Of a DNA stretch of 64,000 nucleotides, positions 15,376 through 24,521 are shown in pieces (position 1 is the first letter of the stretch; every line of letters starts with the position of its first letter). The translations under genes and the position numbers were made by a program. This stretch comes from Pigmentiphaga humi (GTDB lineage: Bacteria; Pseudomonadota; Gammaproteobacteria; Burkholderiales; Burkholderiaceae_B): contig NZ_UWPJ01000024.1 of assembly GCF_900606115.1 (NCBI RefSeq), forward strand, positions 119,667 to 183,666, in the 5' to 3' direction. The notes beneath the pieces are model-generated. The model saw nothing but the letters and a program-made list of their open reading frames with translations, made no database searches and was not told the DNA's origin.

Positions 15376-17013
15376 ATGATCCGCGCCGATATCGTCAAGC
15401 TCTACAAGACGGTCCACACATGGACCGGCATCACTTGCGGCTTTGCCCTGTTCATCGCCTTCTATGCGGGCGCGCTCACGATGTTCAAGGAGCCGATCGC
15501 GCGTTGGGCGTCACCGCCCGCCGTAGGCGTGGCAGCGGTTCCTTTGGACGATGCGCCCCGTCTCCTGGAGCTGGTTGCCGCGGCGCATCCCGAAGCGCGG
15601 GAGGAAGGGATCAAGCTGCATCTGTGGGGACATGAGAACGAACCTGCGCGAGTGACGTGGGAAGAGGACGCGCCGCATCAAGAAGGGCACGCTCACGAAC
15701 ACGTGCATTGGTGGGCGACGCTCAAGCCTGACGGCACGCTACTGGCGAAGCAGGAGGAGCCGTCCGAACTGGCGGATTTCATCAATCACATCCACATGCG
15801 CGTCGGGATTCCCGAACCGTGGGGATCCTATTTGATGGGGGTGATCTCGCTGCTCTACGGCGTGGCGCTGATCTCCGGTGTAATCGTGCTGCTGCCGTCG
15901 CTCATAAAGGATTTGTTCGCGCTGCGCGTCGGCAAGAATCTCAAGCGGATGTGGCTGGATGCCCACAATATCGTCGGAATCACAGCGCTCCCATTCCACA
16001 TCGTGATGGCGATAACCGCGACCGCATTGAGCTTCAGCCACGAAATCTGGTCCATGCAAGAAACTGTCATTTTCGGCGGCAAGCAAGCCATCTTGGACGA
16101 TCGCGATAACGAGCCATACAGAGCGCCAAAGCCGATCGGCGAGGCGGCTGAAATGATGGCGCCCTCACAGTTGCTCCAGAAACTCAAAGTGCAGGCCCCC
16201 GATTTCGAGCCCCGCTTCATGATTTTCAAGAATATCGGAGACAAAGCCGCTTCGGTGAGAGTCCCCGGAGCCGAGCGTGGCTATGTCGGAGATACCCATC
16301 TTGGGGGCGTCATGCTCAGCGCCGTGACCGGCGAATCGCTCAAAGACAGCACACGTCCATCGCGTCAGGATCCGGATCGTCGAGCGTCGGAGACGTTCTA
16401 CGGCCTGCACGCGGGGCAGTATGAAGGGGCGACGATTACGTGGGCATACTTCTTCCTGGGCTTTTCCGGCGCGTGGCTGTTTTATAGCGGCAACCTGCTT
16501 TGGATCGAGACACGCCGCAAGAAGGTTCGCAAGGGCGGCGACGCCGAACAGTCGCGCTCGACGCGCCTTTTGGGCAGCGCAACGGTAGGCGTTTGCCTCG
16601 GCTGCGTGGTTGGCCTCTCGCTCACCATCGTTGCCGCCAAGTGGCTGCATGGCCGCGTCGCCGATCTCAATCATTGGCATGAATATATCTATTACGCCGC
16701 GTTCCTCGCCTCGGTCGCCTGGGCCTTCGCCTGGGGCGCGGCGCGCTCGGCCGTGCACCTGCTGTGGCTGTCCGCCGCTGCGACGATCGCGATCCCGCTG
16801 ACCACGCTGGCTGCGCTGCTTCTCCCGACGCTCGGCATGTGGGCGCACGGCAGCGCCGCGACCATCGGCGTTGATGTAGTCGCCTTCATCGCCGCGCTCT
16901 GCTTCGCCTGGATGGCGGTCGCTACCACCCGCCGGATCAGGAACGGCCCTGCTGACAGCATCTGGTCCATCCGAAAGGCTGGCCTGGGAAGGGACTCAAA
17001 ACGTTCTGAATAA
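15376..17013 (+). CDS. PepSY-associated transmembrane protein (siderophore-iron reductase-like)
   Basis: 545-aa inner-membrane protein. It opens with LYKTVHTWTGITCGFALFIA, whose His in VHTWTG is a putative haem ligand of PepSY-TM proteins, followed by a periplasmic domain rich in His (HQEGHAHEHVHWW), a further helix, LDAHNIVGITALPFHIVMAIT, a second periplasmic domain and four C-terminal helices. Related proteins next to TonB receptors have been proposed to reduce ferric siderophores in the periplasm. Start ATG at 15376 is 8 bases after the previous stop. The gene ends in a strong two-way terminator. Confidence 0.86.
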   Translation: MIRADIVKLYKTVHTWTGITCGFALFIAFYAGALTMFKEPIARWASPPAVGVAAVPLDDAPRLLELVAAAHPEAREEGIKLHLWGHENEPARVTWEEDAPHQEGHAHEHVHWWATLKPDGTLLAKQEEPSELADFINHIHMRVGIPEPWGSYLMGVISLLYGVALISGVIVLLPSLIKDLFALRVGKNLKRMWLDAHNIVGITALPFHIVMAITATALSFSHEIWSMQETVIFGGKQAILDDRDNEPYRAPKPIGEAAEMMAPSQLLQKLKVQAPDFEPRFMIFKNIGDKAASVRVPGAERGYVGDTHLGGVMLSAVTGESLKDSTRPSRQDPDRRASETFYGLHAGQYEGATITWAYFFLGFSGAWLFYSGNLLWIETRRKKVRKGGDAEQSRSTRLLGSATVGVCLGCVVGLSLTIVAAKWLHGRVADLNHWHEYIYYAAFLASVAWAFAWGAARSAVHLLWLSAAATIAIPLTTLAALLLPTLGMWAHGSAATIGVDVVAFIAALCFAWMAVATTRRIRNGPADSIWSIRKAGLGRDSKRSE

Positions 17014-17022
17014 CAATAGAAA

Positions 17023-17050
17023 AAGGGCCGAAGCTTTCGCTCCGGCCCTT
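17023..17050. terminator. Bidirectional intrinsic terminator
   Basis: 12-bp stem with one mismatch (AAGGGCCGAAGC pairs with GCTCCGGCCCTT), 4-nt loop TTTC. It follows the PepSY gene by 9 bases and on the other strand lies directly after the stop of the RhuM fragment; As precede and T-rich bases follow it. Confidence 0.75.
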
Positions 17051-17446
17051 CTACTTACAGGATGATGTGATCGGTGCGGGGACACGCACGATGGAGGTCA
17101 CTTCGGCGTCGGTGCGGGTCGCCCATTGGCGAAATTGCGTGGCGCGCGCGGAACTGACCCGGTAGCCGATGGAAATGACGGCATCGAGGTTGTAGTGTTT
17201 GACGCGGCGGCGCACCCGGCGCGTGCCTTCTTCCTGAACTACCGAGAAATCCTCGGTAGTTGCCGCCTCAGCCAATTCCGCCTCGGCGTAGACGTTTTTC
17301 AAGTGCAAGCTGATGTTGTCGGTCGAGGTATCGAACAACGCCGCCATCTGTCGTTGCGTCAACCATACCGTGTCCTCGTCCAGCGATACTTTCAACTGGA
17401 CTTGGCCATCGGCGGACTGGTAGAGGGCGATCTGGGATTCAGGCAT
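17051..17446 (-). pseudogene. RhuM-like gene, C-terminally truncated
   Basis: 131 aa matching only the N-terminal part of RhuM/virulence-type proteins, which are normally more than 300 aa. Seen: SQIALYQSADGQVQLKVSLD, TVWLTQRQMAALFDTSTDNI with ISLHLKNVY, and HYNLDAVISIGYRVSSARATQFRQWAT. After RQWAT the conserved sequence stops and a short unrelated tail (ending ITSSCK) reaches the stop. The gene probably lost its 3' part by deletion, the terminator at 17023 now abutting the break. Found together with an integrase fragment and an XRE regulator, it is part of a decayed integrated element. Confidence 0.75.
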
Positions 17447-17798
17447 GGGGAAATCTTACCGTTTCCCCTGACCGCCCGGCGATGGCTCGGGCACCGAGCC
17501 AATGGCTACCGCACCGGGTCGTCAGCCTGCCAGGTGGCATCCAGTTCCTGCCGAACTCGTGCCAGCAGCGCATCCGCCTGGCTTTGTCATTCGCGTAGAC
17601 CAGCGTGACCAAGGTGGCGGGGTGAACCTGCATGGTATCGCACAGGCTGACCAGCTTCTCCCAGGTTGGGCTTTTCAGGCCGCGTTCCAGGGTGCTCATG
17701 TAGGTGCGGCTCGACGCGCCGGTGATGTCTTCCTGAGCTAAGCAGCGCGCCTTGCGGATGGTCCGCAGCGCCCGCCCCAAGCCGTCTTGTTCCGCCAT
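17439..17798 (-). CDS. XRE-family HTH regulator, frameshifted near the C-terminus
   Basis: Helix-turn-helix protein with AEQDGLGRALRTIRKARCLA, EDITGASSRTYMSTLERGLK and SPTWEKLVSLCDTMQVHPAT, a standard Cro/CI-type DNA-binding domain. Conservation in this frame ends at VYANDKA. One base further, the next frame reads AQADALLARVRQELDAT and stops at 17506-17508, the more natural end; a single missing C near 17579 would restore it. As it stands, the frame runs on to 17439 and overlaps the RhuM fragment start by 8 bases. The DNA-binding domain is intact, so the product may still work. It belongs to the integrated-element scar. Confidence 0.7.
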   Translation of the reverse strand: MAEQDGLGRALRTIRKARCLAQEDITGASSRTYMSTLERGLKSPTWEKLVSLCDTMQVHPATLVTLVYANDKARRMRCWHEFGRNWMPPGRLTTRCGSHWLGARAIAGRSGETVRFPHA

Positions 17799-17855
17799 CC
17801 CGTGCCATCCCCAAAAATCAAGATGACACCCGCATGTCTCCTATAGGACTACAAA

Positions 17856-18155
17856 CTATAGATGACATTTTAGAAGCTGGGCGATGCGCGCCTGTTCTCC
17901 TTGGCGCTCCCGAACTTCCTTCGGGTCCAGGCCGTTGGCACGTTGGCTGTTTGCCTCGTATGCCTTGCCTCGTGCTTGTGCCAGCGTCACCGCCGGGTAT
18001 GGCTCCATGCCGAGCTTGCCGTCCCGCTCGTAGCGGTAGACCCAGGCTTTGCCCGTGTCCCGCACACGCAGGAACAGGTTGTCGCCGTCGTTCAGGAAAT
18101 GCTCTTTCGGGCCAGGCTTGGCGGCCCTGATTTGCGTCTCGGTTAGCAGTCCCAT
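17856..18155 (-). pseudogene. Tyrosine integrase remnant (arm-binding domain only)
   Basis: 99 aa covering only the N-terminal DUF4102 arm-type DNA-binding domain of a P4-like phage integrase: LLTETQIRAAKPGPKEHFLN, NLFLRVRDTGKAWVYRYERD and AVTLAQARGKAYEANSQRA. The core-binding and catalytic (R-H-R-Y) domains, about 300 aa, are absent; the frame closes after RIAQLLKCHL. It starts 181 bases from the 3' end of tRNA-Phe on the same strand, exactly where an integrase of a tRNA-targeted island is expected. It is a dead remnant of such an insertion. Confidence 0.85.
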
Positions 18156-18303
18156 GATGACCTACCCGTACCCCCAGAGGGCGTTTTTCACGAGATCACT
18201 CTAGGGTACGGCTTGGGGTACGGGCAAACGTGGGATGTAACGGCACGACTTGGGACGTTATGGGTGAGGTTTTTCTTCTAAGTCCCTGATGCACAAATGA
18301 AAA

Positions 18304-18326
18304 TGCCCAGCTTTTGGGGCTGGGCA
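18304..18326 (-). terminator. Terminator of tRNA-Phe
   Basis: 8-bp perfect stem TGCCCAGC/GCTGGGCA with loop TTTTGGG, followed on the minus strand by ATTTTCATTT. It lies 10 bases after the 3' end of the tRNA gene. Confidence 0.7.
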
Positions 18327-18335
18327 CCGAATCCT

Positions 18336-18411
18336 TGGTGGCCTGGGGCGGAATCGAACCACCGACACGCGGATTTTCAATCCGCTGCTCTACCAACTGA
18401 GCTACCAGGCC
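18336..18411 (-). tRNA. tRNA-Phe (anticodon GAA)
   Basis: 76-nt cloverleaf read on the minus strand: acceptor GGCCTGG pairing CCAGGCC, D-arm AGCTCAGTTGGTAGAGC, anticodon stem GCGGA with loop TTGAAAA giving GAA, T-arm with GGTTCGATTCC, and encoded 3' ACCA. It serves as the attachment site of the adjacent decayed element. Confidence 0.97.
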
Positions 18412-18613
18412 TCTCGATCAAGCGCTTTTCACTGCGCCCCTCAGAGAACGCAGGATATTACACACTTTCCCCGCGCTTTGCAAAGCGGCATGGCGCAAGC
18501 ACCCTCCTTCCCCCGTGTGGCCGCCACGCCGCGCGACCAACCGCCGCATGGGGGGTTGCCGCGCTGGCCTATATAATGCTCAGTGGTCCTCCTTCTCCGG
18601 CCTTGCCTTTTCC

Positions 18614-19882
18614 ATGTCCGTCGACGTCCTGACTTTCGGCCTCAATCACGTTTCCGCCCCGGTATCGGTGCGGGAACGCGTGTCGTTGCCGGGAGATCTG
18701 CTGCGGCCGGCGCTGGAGGGGTTGCGGGTGGCGTTCGGGGGCGCGGTGCGCGAGGCGGCGATCCTGTCCACCTGTAATCGGACGGAGATCTACTGTGCGG
18801 CCGAGCCGGGCGTGGCCGAGCATCTGCCGGCCTGGCTGGCGGACTACCGGCAGTTCGACAGCCACTCGCTGCAGTCGCATCTGTATCGCCATCGCCAGGA
18901 CGACGCGGTGCGCCATGCTTTCCGCGTGGCCAGCGGGCTGGATTCGATGGTGCTGGGCGAGCCGCAGATCCTGGGGCAGATGAAGGAAGCGGTGCGCACG
19001 GCCGAAGAAGCCGGATCGATGGGCACGCTGTTGCACCAGTTGTTCCAGCGCACGTTTTCGGTGGCCAAGGAGGTTCGTTCGCAGACGGCGATCGGCGCGC
19101 AGTCGGTGTCGATGGCGGCGGCGTCCGCGCGGCTGGCCGAGCGGGTGTTCGGCGATCTGTCCGAGGTCCGGGTGCTGCTGATCGGCGCGGGCGAGATGAT
19201 CGAGCTCTGTGCGACGCATCTGGCCGCCCATCATCCGAAGCGGATGGTGGTGGCCAATCGCACGGTGGAGCGCGCCGAGACGCTGGCGGGCAAGTTCGCG
19301 GCGGGCGCGATGCGGCTGTCGGAGCTGCCGGAGCGGCTGGCGGAGTTCGACGTGGTGGTGTCCAGCACCGCCAGTTCGCTGCCCATCCTGGGCCTGGGCA
19401 TGGTGGAACGCGCCACCAAGACGCGCCGCCACAAGCCGATGGTGATGATAGACCTGGCCGTGCCGCGCGACATCGAGCCGGAAGTCGGCCGGCTCAACGA
19501 TATTTACCTGTATTCCGTGGACGACCTGGGCCGGCTGGTCCAGAGCGCGTCCGACGCCCGCAAGGCGGCCGTGGTGCAGGCCGAGGCCATTATCGAGACG
19601 CGCGTGCAGAATTTCATGCACTGGATGGATACGCGCGCCATCGTGCCGGTGATCCAGGGGCTGCACCACTCGGCCGACGCGATCCGCCAGGCCGAGCTGG
19701 ACCGTGCGCGCAAGGCGCTGGCGCGGGGCGACGCGCCCGAGCAGGTCCTGGAGCAGCTCGCGCACGGGCTCACGCAGAAGTACCTGCACGGCCCGCTGTC
19801 GGCCCTGAACCACAGCGAGGGCGCCGATCGCCAGCAACTGCTGTCCTGTATCCCGCGCCTGTTCGGGCCGCGAAGAACTTGA
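18614..19882 (+). CDS. hemA: Glutamyl-tRNA reductase
   Basis: First enzyme of C5 tetrapyrrole synthesis: reduces glutamyl-tRNA(Glu) to glutamate-1-semialdehyde with NADPH. 422 aa, normal length. The catalytic cysteine is C54 in [31 protein letters not shown] and the NADPH-binding [17 protein letters not shown] follow, then the C-terminal dimerisation helix domain. ATG at 18614 gives [20 protein letters not shown], the conserved N-terminus. A -10-like TATAAT lies at 18572-18577. It heads the hemA-prfA-prmC-grxD run typical of betaproteobacteria; prfA follows after 8 bases. Confidence 0.98.
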   Translation: MSVDVLTFGLNHVSAPVSVRERVSLPGDLLRPALEGLRVAFGGAVREAAILSTCNRTEIYCAAEPGVAEHLPAWLADYRQFDSHSLQSHLYRHRQDDAVRHAFRVASGLDSMVLGEPQILGQMKEAVRTAEEAGSMGTLLHQLFQRTFSVAKEVRSQTAIGAQSVSMAAASARLAERVFGDLSEVRVLLIGAGEMIELCATHLAAHHPKRMVVANRTVERAETLAGKFAAGAMRLSELPERLAEFDVVVSSTASSLPILGLGMVERATKTRRHKPMVMIDLAVPRDIEPEVGRLNDIYLYSVDDLGRLVQSASDARKAAVVQAEAIIETRVQNFMHWMDTRAIVPVIQGLHHSADAIRQAELDRARKALARGDAPEQVLEQLAHGLTQKYLHGPLSALNHSEGADRQQLLSCIPRLFGPRRT

Positions 19883-19890
19883 ACTCATAA

Positions 19891-20967
19891 ATGAAAGCAT
19901 CGATGCGAGCCAGGCTCGAGCAATTGAGCCGCCGCCTGGCCGAACTGGACGGCCTGCTTGCCGCCCCCGAAACGGCGAGCGACATGGACACGTTCCGCAA
20001 GCTCTCGCGCGAGCGCGCCGAAATCGAGCCGGTGGCCAGCGGCTTCCAGCAGTACGAAGCCACCGAGGCCGACCTGGATACCGCGCAGGAAATGCTGGGC
20101 GATCCCGACATGAAGGCGCTGGCCGAGGAAGAACTGCGCGCCGGCAAGGCCCGCCTGGAGGAGCTGGAAGGCGAGTTGCGCATTCTGCTGCTGCCGCGCG
20201 ACCCGGACGACAGCCGCAGCCTGTTCCTGGAAATCCGCGCGGGCACGGGCGGCGACGAGAGCGCGTTGTTCGCCGGCGACCTGCTGCGCATGTATACGCG
20301 CTTCGCCGAGCGCTGCCGCTGGCAGGTGGAGATCATGTCGGCCAGCGAATCCGAGCTGGGCGGCTACAAGGAAGTAATCGCGCGCATCGCCGGCGACGGC
20401 GCCTACGGCCGGCTGAAGTTCGAGTCGGGCGGCCACCGCGTGCAGCGCGTGCCGGCCACCGAGACCCAGGGCCGCATCCATACTTCGGCCTGCACGGTCG
20501 CCATCATGCCCGAGGCCGACGAGGTGGGCGAGGTGGACATCAACCCCGCCGACCTGCGCATCGACACCTTCCGCGCCAGCGGCGCGGGCGGCCAGCACAT
20601 CAACAAGACCGACTCGGCGGTGCGCATCATCCACTTGCCCACGGGCATCGTGGTCGAGTGCCAGGACGACCGTTCGCAGCACCGCAACCGCGACAAGGCC
20701 ATGAAGGTGCTGGCCGCGCGCATCAAGGACAAGGAACAGCGCGAGCGCCAGGCCAAGGAAGCGGCCCACCGCAAGAGCCTGGTGGGATCGGGCGACCGCT
20801 CCGAGCGCATCCGCACCTACAACTACCCGCAGGGCCGGATCACCGACCACCGCATCAACCTGACGCTGTACAAATTGCAGAACGTGCTGGACGGCGACCT
20901 GGACGATCTGATCTCGGCCCTCGCCGCGGAGCATCAGGCGGAACTGCTCGCCGCGCTGGGCGAATAG
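19891..20967 (+). CDS. prfA: Peptide chain release factor 1
   Basis: Class I release factor that reads UAA and UAG and triggers peptidyl-tRNA hydrolysis on the ribosome. 358 aa. The GGQ catalytic tripeptide is at residues 233-235 in [15 protein letters not shown]; its Gln is the methylation target of PrmC, encoded next. [20 protein letters not shown] is also conserved. The RF1 assignment rather than RF2 comes from the location after hemA and the absence of the prfB programmed frameshift at the start. Starts 8 bases after hemA. Confidence 0.98.
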   Translation: MKASMRARLEQLSRRLAELDGLLAAPETASDMDTFRKLSRERAEIEPVASGFQQYEATEADLDTAQEMLGDPDMKALAEEELRAGKARLEELEGELRILLLPRDPDDSRSLFLEIRAGTGGDESALFAGDLLRMYTRFAERCRWQVEIMSASESELGGYKEVIARIAGDGAYGRLKFESGGHRVQRVPATETQGRIHTSACTVAIMPEADEVGEVDINPADLRIDTFRASGAGGQHINKTDSAVRIIHLPTGIVVECQDDRSQHRNRDKAMKVLAARIKDKEQRERQAKEAAHRKSLVGSGDRSERIRTYNYPQGRITDHRINLTLYKLQNVLDGDLDDLISALAAEHQAELLAALGE

Positions 20968-20986
20968 CCGCAGGCGGGATGGTCGA

Positions 20987-21817
20987 ATGACGGGTTCTTG
21001 CGCGCGCGAACTCATTGCCTCCAGCGGGTTGCCGCGCCCGGAGGCCGGGCTGCTGCTGCAACGGGCGGCGCGGGTGTCGCGCACCTGGCTGATTGCGCAT
21101 GACGACGAGCCGCTGCCCGAGGACGCGGTGCGCCGCTTCCAGGATTGGGCGGCGCGGCGGCGGGCGGGGGAACCGGTGGCCTACCTGCTGGGCGAACGCG
21201 AGTTCATGAGCCATGCCTTCACCGTGACGCCCGCCGTGCTGATCCCCCGGCCCGAGACCGAGCTGCTGGTGGAAACCGCGCTCGCGCACCTGGCCGGCAG
21301 GCATGCCCCGCGCGTGCTGGACCTGGGCACGGGCAGCGGCGCCATCGCCGTTTCCATCGCGCTGGCCCGCCCGGATGCGCACGTCACTGCCACCGATTCA
21401 TCGGCCGAGGCGCTGGCCGTCGCCGCCGGCAACGCCCGGCGGCTGGGCGCTCGCGTGGATTTCCGGCAGGGGAGCTGGTATGACGCGCTGCGCGACACGC
21501 CCGCCCTGCCCTTCGACGTCATTGTTTCCAACCCGCCGTACATCGCTTCCGGCGACGTCCATCTGTCGCAGGGCGACCTGCGCTTCGAGCCGCCCCAGGC
21601 GCTCACCGACCGCGCGGACGGCCTGCAGGCGCTGCGTGCCATCGCTTCAGGCGCCCGGCCCCATCTGGCGCCCGGGGGGGCGCTGTGGATGGAGCACGGC
21701 TGGGACCAGGCCGAGGACGTGCGCGACATGCTGCGGACCGGCGGCTTCCAGGAGGTCGCCAGCCGCCGGGACCTGGCCGGCATAGAAAGGATTTCCGGCG
21801 GCGAGCATCCCGGGTAG
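20987..21817 (+). CDS. prmC: Release factor glutamine N5-methyltransferase
   Basis: Methylates the GGQ glutamine of RF1 and RF2 with S-adenosylmethionine. 276 aa. N-terminal helical domain, then EPVAYLLGEREFMSHAF and VLIPRPETELLVE, SAM-binding motif VLDLGTGSGAIAVSIAL, and the catalytic NPPY at residues 182-185 (VSNPPYIAS). Lies 19 bases after prfA, its substrate gene. The C-terminus (IERISGGEHPG) is a normal PrmC end, where the family usually has a R.V.GR-type motif, so slightly divergent. Confidence 0.96.
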   Translation: MTGSCARELIASSGLPRPEAGLLLQRAARVSRTWLIAHDDEPLPEDAVRRFQDWAARRRAGEPVAYLLGEREFMSHAFTVTPAVLIPRPETELLVETALAHLAGRHAPRVLDLGTGSGAIAVSIALARPDAHVTATDSSAEALAVAAGNARRLGARVDFRQGSWYDALRDTPALPFDVIVSNPPYIASGDVHLSQGDLRFEPPQALTDRADGLQALRAIASGARPHLAPGGALWMEHGWDQAEDVRDMLRTGGFQEVASRRDLAGIERISGGEHPG

Positions 21818-22000
21818 CCTGGCGCGGCCTGGCCGGAAAGGCCGAAGCGAACACGCCGGCGCGGGCCCCTGGGGCCAGGACCCGGCAAGGCCTCCCGGAC
21901 CGTCATCGACTGAAACACCGCCGCGACGCCGGGCCCCGCGCCCCGCGGCCAGGAAACCTATAATCGTATTCATCACCCTCTTCTCCCTGCGAGGATCGCC

Positions 22001-22327
22001 ATGAGCGACGTGCAAGAATTCATCCGCCAGACCGTCACCGACAACCCCGTCGTGCTCTTCATGAAGGGCACCGCACAGTTCCCGCAATGCGGTTTTTCCG
22101 GCCGCGCGATCCAGCTGCTCAAGGCGAACGGCGTGCGCCAGCTGGCCACGGTCAACGTCCTGGAGGACGACGCCGTGCGCCAGGGCGTCAAGGAATATTC
22201 CAACTGGCCCACGATTCCGCAGCTCTACATCAAGGGCGAGTTCATCGGCGGCTCGGACATCCTGACCGAACTGGACGAATCGGGCGAGCTCAAGCAGTTG
22301 CTGGCCGACGCGGGCGTCCTGGCCTGA
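22001..22327 (+). CDS. grxD: Monothiol glutaredoxin, Grx4 type
   Basis: 108-aa CGFS glutaredoxin that carries [2Fe-2S] clusters as a homodimer or with BolA and delivers them to client proteins. The CGFS motif is at residues 30-33 in FPQCGFSGRAIQLL; TIPQLYIKGEFIGGSDILTE is the glutathione-binding cis-Pro/GG region. Length and motifs are full. RBS at GCGAGGA (21989-21995). TATAAT at 21959-21964 may be its -10. It follows prmC after 183 bases in which I see nothing else. Confidence 0.97.
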   Translation: MSDVQEFIRQTVTDNPVVLFMKGTAQFPQCGFSGRAIQLLKANGVRQLATVNVLEDDAVRQGVKEYSNWPTIPQLYIKGEFIGGSDILTELDESGELKQLLADAGVLA

Positions 22328-22370
22328 CGGCACAAGGCTGCGCCGCGGGCGCCGCCGCAGCGAGAGCGCC

Positions 22371-22886
22371 ATGAAGATCTACCTGGCCGGACCGGACGTT
22401 TTCCGCCCCGATGCCCAGGCCTACGGCGCCTGGCTCAAGCAGCTCTGCGCCCGTCACGGCTTCGAGGGGCTGTTTCCGCTCGACGCGCCGGCTCCCGCAG
22501 GCAGCGGCCCGGCCGCCGCGCAAGCCATCCGCGACGCCAACCTCGCCTTGCTGGACGGCGCCGACCTGGTGATGGCGAACCTCGCGCCGTTCCGCGGCCA
22601 CGAACCGGACTCGGGCACGGCGTTCGAGGTCGGCTATGCCGCGGCGCAGGGCAAGCCGGTCTGGGGCCACCTCGACGACCGCCGCACCGTCGCCCAGCGG
22701 GTGTCCCGCCGCAACCGGCCGGACGGCACGCCGGAAGATGCCGACGGCTACCACGTCGAGAATTTCGGCCTGGCGCTGAACCTGATGCTGGCCTGCAGCG
22801 CCACGCTCGTCCGCGGCGGCCCCGAAGCCTGCCTGCGCGCCATGGCCGCGGCCCGCCTGAACGCTTCCGATATGGAGACAGAATGA
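22371..22886 (+). CDS. Nucleoside 2-deoxyribosyltransferase-like protein
   Basis: 171-aa protein of the nucleoside 2-deoxyribosyltransferase fold, which transfers deoxyribose between bases or hydrolyses deoxynucleotides (RCL/DNPH1-type). Seen: MKIYLAGPDVFRPDAQAYGA, AQAIRDANLALLDGADLVMA and the catalytic-type region PDSGTAFEVGYAAAQGKPVW, in which the Glu of FEVGYA is the expected nucleophile. Starts 43 bases after grxD and overlaps the next gene by 4 bases (ATGA). It is probably a nucleotide-salvage or house-cleaning enzyme. Confidence 0.9.
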   Translation: MKIYLAGPDVFRPDAQAYGAWLKQLCARHGFEGLFPLDAPAPAGSGPAAAQAIRDANLALLDGADLVMANLAPFRGHEPDSGTAFEVGYAAAQGKPVWGHLDDRRTVAQRVSRRNRPDGTPEDADGYHVENFGLALNLMLACSATLVRGGPEACLRAMAAARLNASDMETE

Positions 22887-23272
22887 ATTTCCTGCGCAAC
22901 GCGATCCTGGGCCTGCTGATGGCGGGCACGCTGCACGGCGCCCCCGTCCTGGCCGCCGATGCGGCCGCCATCGAAGCGGAGAACCAGGCAATCAAGAGCT
23001 TGCTGACCGCCATCGAGAACAAGGACTATCAGCAGTTCGTCGAACCCGGCACGAGCGACTTCGCCAAGCTGGACCCGGCGCAGTTCCAGGCCGTGGCCGA
23101 GCAGATCGGCCCGCGGCTGCATGCGGGCTACCAGGTCCAGCGGCTGGGCGACTACCGCCAGCAGCGCTACGTGTTCTCGCTCTGGAAGATCAGCTTCAAG
23201 GACGGCGGCGACGAGCTGGTCGGCACGCTGAACCTGCAGGACGGCAAGGTCGGCGGCTTCGTGCTGCGCTGA
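22883..23272 (+). CDS. Exported protein of unknown function
   Basis: 129 aa with a clear Sec signal peptide (MNFLRNAILGLLMAGTLHGA, then PVLAADAAA with cleavage after VLA-A). The mature part of about 100 aa has a helical start (IEAENQAIKSLLTAIENKDY) and beta-type YVFSLWKISFKDGGDELVGT, LNLQDGKVGGFVLR, which resembles small NTF2- or DUF4440-like alpha+beta folds; I cannot name the family. It overlaps the preceding gene by 4 bases, so is translationally coupled. Converges on the Bcr-type MFS gene. Confidence 0.75.
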   Translation: MNFLRNAILGLLMAGTLHGAPVLAADAAAIEAENQAIKSLLTAIENKDYQQFVEPGTSDFAKLDPAQFQAVAEQIGPRLHAGYQVQRLGDYRQQRYVFSLWKISFKDGGDELVGTLNLQDGKVGGFVLR

Positions 23273-23293
23273 CGCGCGAAGCCGTGCCGGCGC

Positions 23294-24511
23294 TCAGGCC
23301 TGCCGCATCGCGCGGACCGGCAGGCGCCGCACCCAGAACAGATAGACGGACAGCGCCGCCAAGGTGCAGAACGCCATGACGCCGGTGATGGCGCGGGCGC
23401 TGTGGCCGTCGTAGAGCAGCGTCACCACGATGCCCGCCAGCGCGCCCACCGCCATCATCACGCAGCTGACCACCGCCGATGCCACGCCGGCCATTTGCGG
23501 CAGCGGCTCCACCGCCGCATGCGTGGCGTTGGGCGCGATCATGCCGAACGAGAAGGTGTTGACAACCAGCAGGGGCACCAGCGTCCATGCCGACAGGTTG
23601 TCGGTGAACCCCAGGATGGCCACGAGCACGCTGGTCGTGCTCGACAGCGCGAGCCCGATCGTGAGCAGCTTGTGCGGCGACACGCCCAGCGCATTGAGAC
23701 GGCCGTTGATCAGCGACGCGGCCATGATGCCGAAAGCCGTCGTCGCGAAGACGCCCCCGAACGCCTGCGGCGACATGCCCAGCAGTTGCATCATCAGCAG
23801 CGGCGAGCCGGAGATATAGGCGAACTGGCAACCGAAGGTCAGCGCGTTGACCAGCGTATTGCCCAGGCACACGGGATTGCGGAGCACCTTCAGGTAAGTG
23901 CGCAGCAGCGAGGCGACCGAGCCGCGCGCCGCCACGGTGCCCGCCGGCCGGCTTTCGTCCATGCCGAAATACACCGCCAGCGTCGTCGCCGTCCCGGCCA
24001 GCGCCATGACCGCATAGATAGAGCGCCAGCCGACGAAATACATGACCCAGCTTCCCAGCGTGGGCGCGATCATCGGCGCAACGATGCGCATGGATGCCAC
24101 GTAGGACAGCCTGGCTCGCGCCACCGAGCCCTGGAACAGGTCGCGCACGATGGTCAGCGACATGACCGATCCGGCGCCCGCCCCCACCCCTTGCAGGATC
24201 CTGAACAGCAGCAGCGAGGACAGGCTGGGCGCCACTGCGCACGCCGCGCTGGCCAGCGTGAACAGCACGCCGCCGCCCAGCACGATCGGCCGGCGCCCAT
24301 AGCGGTCGGCCAACGGACCATAGGCGAGCGGCGCGACCGCGAAGCCGATCAGGAACAGGCTGAGGGTCAATGCCGCCGCCGAAGGCGAGACGTTCAGGTC
24401 GCTGCCTATCGCAGCCAGCGCGGGGAGCGCCATGTCGGTGGAGAGAGCCGGCAAGGCCGACAACGAGGCCAGCAGGAAAACGAATGCCGCGGAGTCGGGA
24501 CGTATGCGCAT
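23294..24511 (-). CDS. Bcr/CflA-type multidrug MFS efflux transporter
   Basis: 405-aa drug:H+ antiporter with 12 predicted membrane segments. Seen: STDMALPALAAIGSDLNVSP and LSLFLIGFAVAPLAYGPLAD followed by DRYGRRPIVLGG (motif A), then FRILQGVGAGAGSVMSLTIV and RDLF (motif B/C region), the Bcr/CflA signature. The ATG at 24511 is preferred to an upstream start because it begins just before the first helix (MRIRPDSAAFVFLLASLSAL). It lies 10 bases downstream of the ABC exporter stop on the same strand and may be co-transcribed with that cluster, or be independent. Confidence 0.93.
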   Translation of the reverse strand: MRIRPDSAAFVFLLASLSALPALSTDMALPALAAIGSDLNVSPSAAALTLSLFLIGFAVAPLAYGPLADRYGRRPIVLGGGVLFTLASAACAVAPSLSSLLLFRILQGVGAGAGSVMSLTIVRDLFQGSVARARLSYVASMRIVAPMIAPTLGSWVMYFVGWRSIYAVMALAGTATTLAVYFGMDESRPAGTVAARGSVASLLRTYLKVLRNPVCLGNTLVNALTFGCQFAYISGSPLLMMQLLGMSPQAFGGVFATTAFGIMAASLINGRLNALGVSPHKLLTIGLALSSTTSVLVAILGFTDNLSAWTLVPLLVVNTFSFGMIAPNATHAAVEPLPQMAGVASAVVSCVMMAVGALAGIVVTLLYDGHSARAITGVMAFCTLAALSVYLFWVRRLPVRAMRQA

Positions 24512-24521
24512 GGGCGGCAGT

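Noticed and set aside
17051..17798. XRE and RhuM genes as a toxin-antitoxin pair
   Set aside because: RhuM is only an N-terminal fragment, no toxin fold is recognisable and the XRE gene is frameshifted; decay of an integrated element explains both.
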